NCBI RefSeq assembly: GCF_020382885.2
Contig: NC_058516.1
Span: 5,116,594-5,180,593 of the forward strand
DNA from: Scatophagus argus
Taxonomy: Eukaryota; Chordata; Actinopteri; Scatophagidae
DNA length: 64,000 nt
Reading direction: 5' to 3'
Part shown: piece after piece, positions 63,250-64,000 of the stretch
How the letters are laid out: each line of letters starts with the position of its first letter
How positions within the stretch are numbered: the first letter of the stretch is position 1
Translations under genes and position numbers: made by a program
Notes under the pieces: generated by a model
Told to the model about the DNA's origin: nothing
The model's database searches: none
Seen by the model: the letters and a program-made list of their open reading frames with translations, nothing else

Positions 63250-64000
63250 AACGCTGTGCTGAAGTTGTACGCGCCATCTGTTTGCCTTTTATTGACCAAA
63301 CACGCACTGCAAGGACTTTAGCGCATGTGACATGTTGAGATGTTCTCATGGCTCGTTTTGGTGGTAGCAAAGCGTTCATCCGACCAGTCAGGGTCAAAGG
63401 AAAAGCAGGTCCTCTACACAGAAATGCGCATGTTTTTCAGTGGTATTTTAGATACTATTTTGGCAGTGCTGTCAACGTGTGCCAAGCAAGATCACTTTTT
63501 AATTGCTTCATGTATAATCAGGTGTTTTTTAACCCTGACTGAAAACAGCAAATATGTCAAATAATACTTCATTTTAAATTCATACTGATTTTTCCACACG
63601 TTTCTGCGCAAATTCTAACACGTAACTGAACTTGGTGGCCATTTAAAAGCTAATCTCACACGCTAAACTGAAACTGTAATCTGAAGCAAAGATTTCATCA
63701 GTGTTAGAGAAAGCAGAACTGAGAGTAGTGGAAAGGCTGGGAAACTAGCTGATTTAGCTTCAGTTGATGTTGCATCAGTCACAGTGGAATTAAAAGGCAG
63801 GGTTTTATGGCATATGAATTGCCCTTTCTTGATCATCCATTTAAAATTTAAATATTTGTGTCTGTGGTTGAAGTGAAACAAAGATCTGTCAGCGGTTGGT
63901 GAAATTATTATTAAGACGTATGACTAACAGTTAAAGATTATCTCAAATTTGACAGCAATAAAGAGGAGGAACCCTGTGTTGGATTATTAACCGTCTGAAA
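63250..64000. other. Unassigned sequence upstream of cbs
   Basis: A few short open frames with no recognisable similarity or splice-site support. Nothing else seen. Confidence 0.5.

Noticed and set aside
63340-63564. Plus-strand open frames upstream of cbs as a divergently transcribed gene
   Set aside because: Short, no similarity recognised and no donor in a coding-like context; not enough to call a gene.

Overview
The window is vertebrate nuclear DNA, almost certainly from a ray-finned fish and probably a percomorph teleost. Its genes have many short exons with GT-AG introns. It carries two intronless teleost-type trace amine-associated receptor (TAAR) genes. It also holds L2-like LINE fragments, a tRNA-derived SINE, short inverted-repeat DNA transposons and many microsatellites. 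The species cannot be named from the sequence alone.

Positions 1-8600 are accessory DNA. At the left edge, four different tandem arrays lie end to end (1-1115). They are followed by two diverged copies of a ~2-2.5 kb block (about 1330-3780 and 5030-7100), separated by a very AT-rich higher-order repeat (3786-4860). Each block contains a decayed tandem series of ~200-270 bp modules. On the minus strand the right-hand block starts with a TATA box and a pyrimidine-type initiator, followed by short exon-like pieces. The flanking splice sites of one of these pieces are conserved in the left-hand block. I read this as an unrecognised minus-strand, probably non-coding transcription unit that has been duplicated; it is the best candidate for something undescribed. 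Positions 8600-12100 hold LINE and SINE debris.

Positions 12570-16419 hold two nearly identical single-exon TAAR genes (olfactory amine receptors). They lack the classical amine-binding Asp3.32 and carry Asp5.42. Positions 18199-20676 hold a decayed, intron-containing duplicate of stoml2 (mitochondrial stomatin-like protein 2).

Positions 24595-36572 hold vegfc on the plus strand. It has eight coding exons that join in frame to 405 residues: signal peptide, cystine-knot VEGF domain, proprotein cleavage site and cysteine-rich C-terminal repeats. Its last intron contains a perfect initiator tRNA-Met gene with a SINE directly behind its terminator.

Positions 41711-52599 hold znf654 on the minus strand: about ten coding exons, ~2,200 residues, C2H2 fingers and AT-hooks. 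Positions 54307-60055 hold cbs (cystathionine beta-synthase) on the minus strand. It has fourteen coding exons that sum exactly to 590 residues, with the poly(A) signal near 53575 and a 5'-UTR exon and CCAAT-type promoter near 63076-63220. The genes form no operon. They are independent loci for olfaction, lymphatic growth signalling, nuclear regulation and sulfur amino-acid metabolism.
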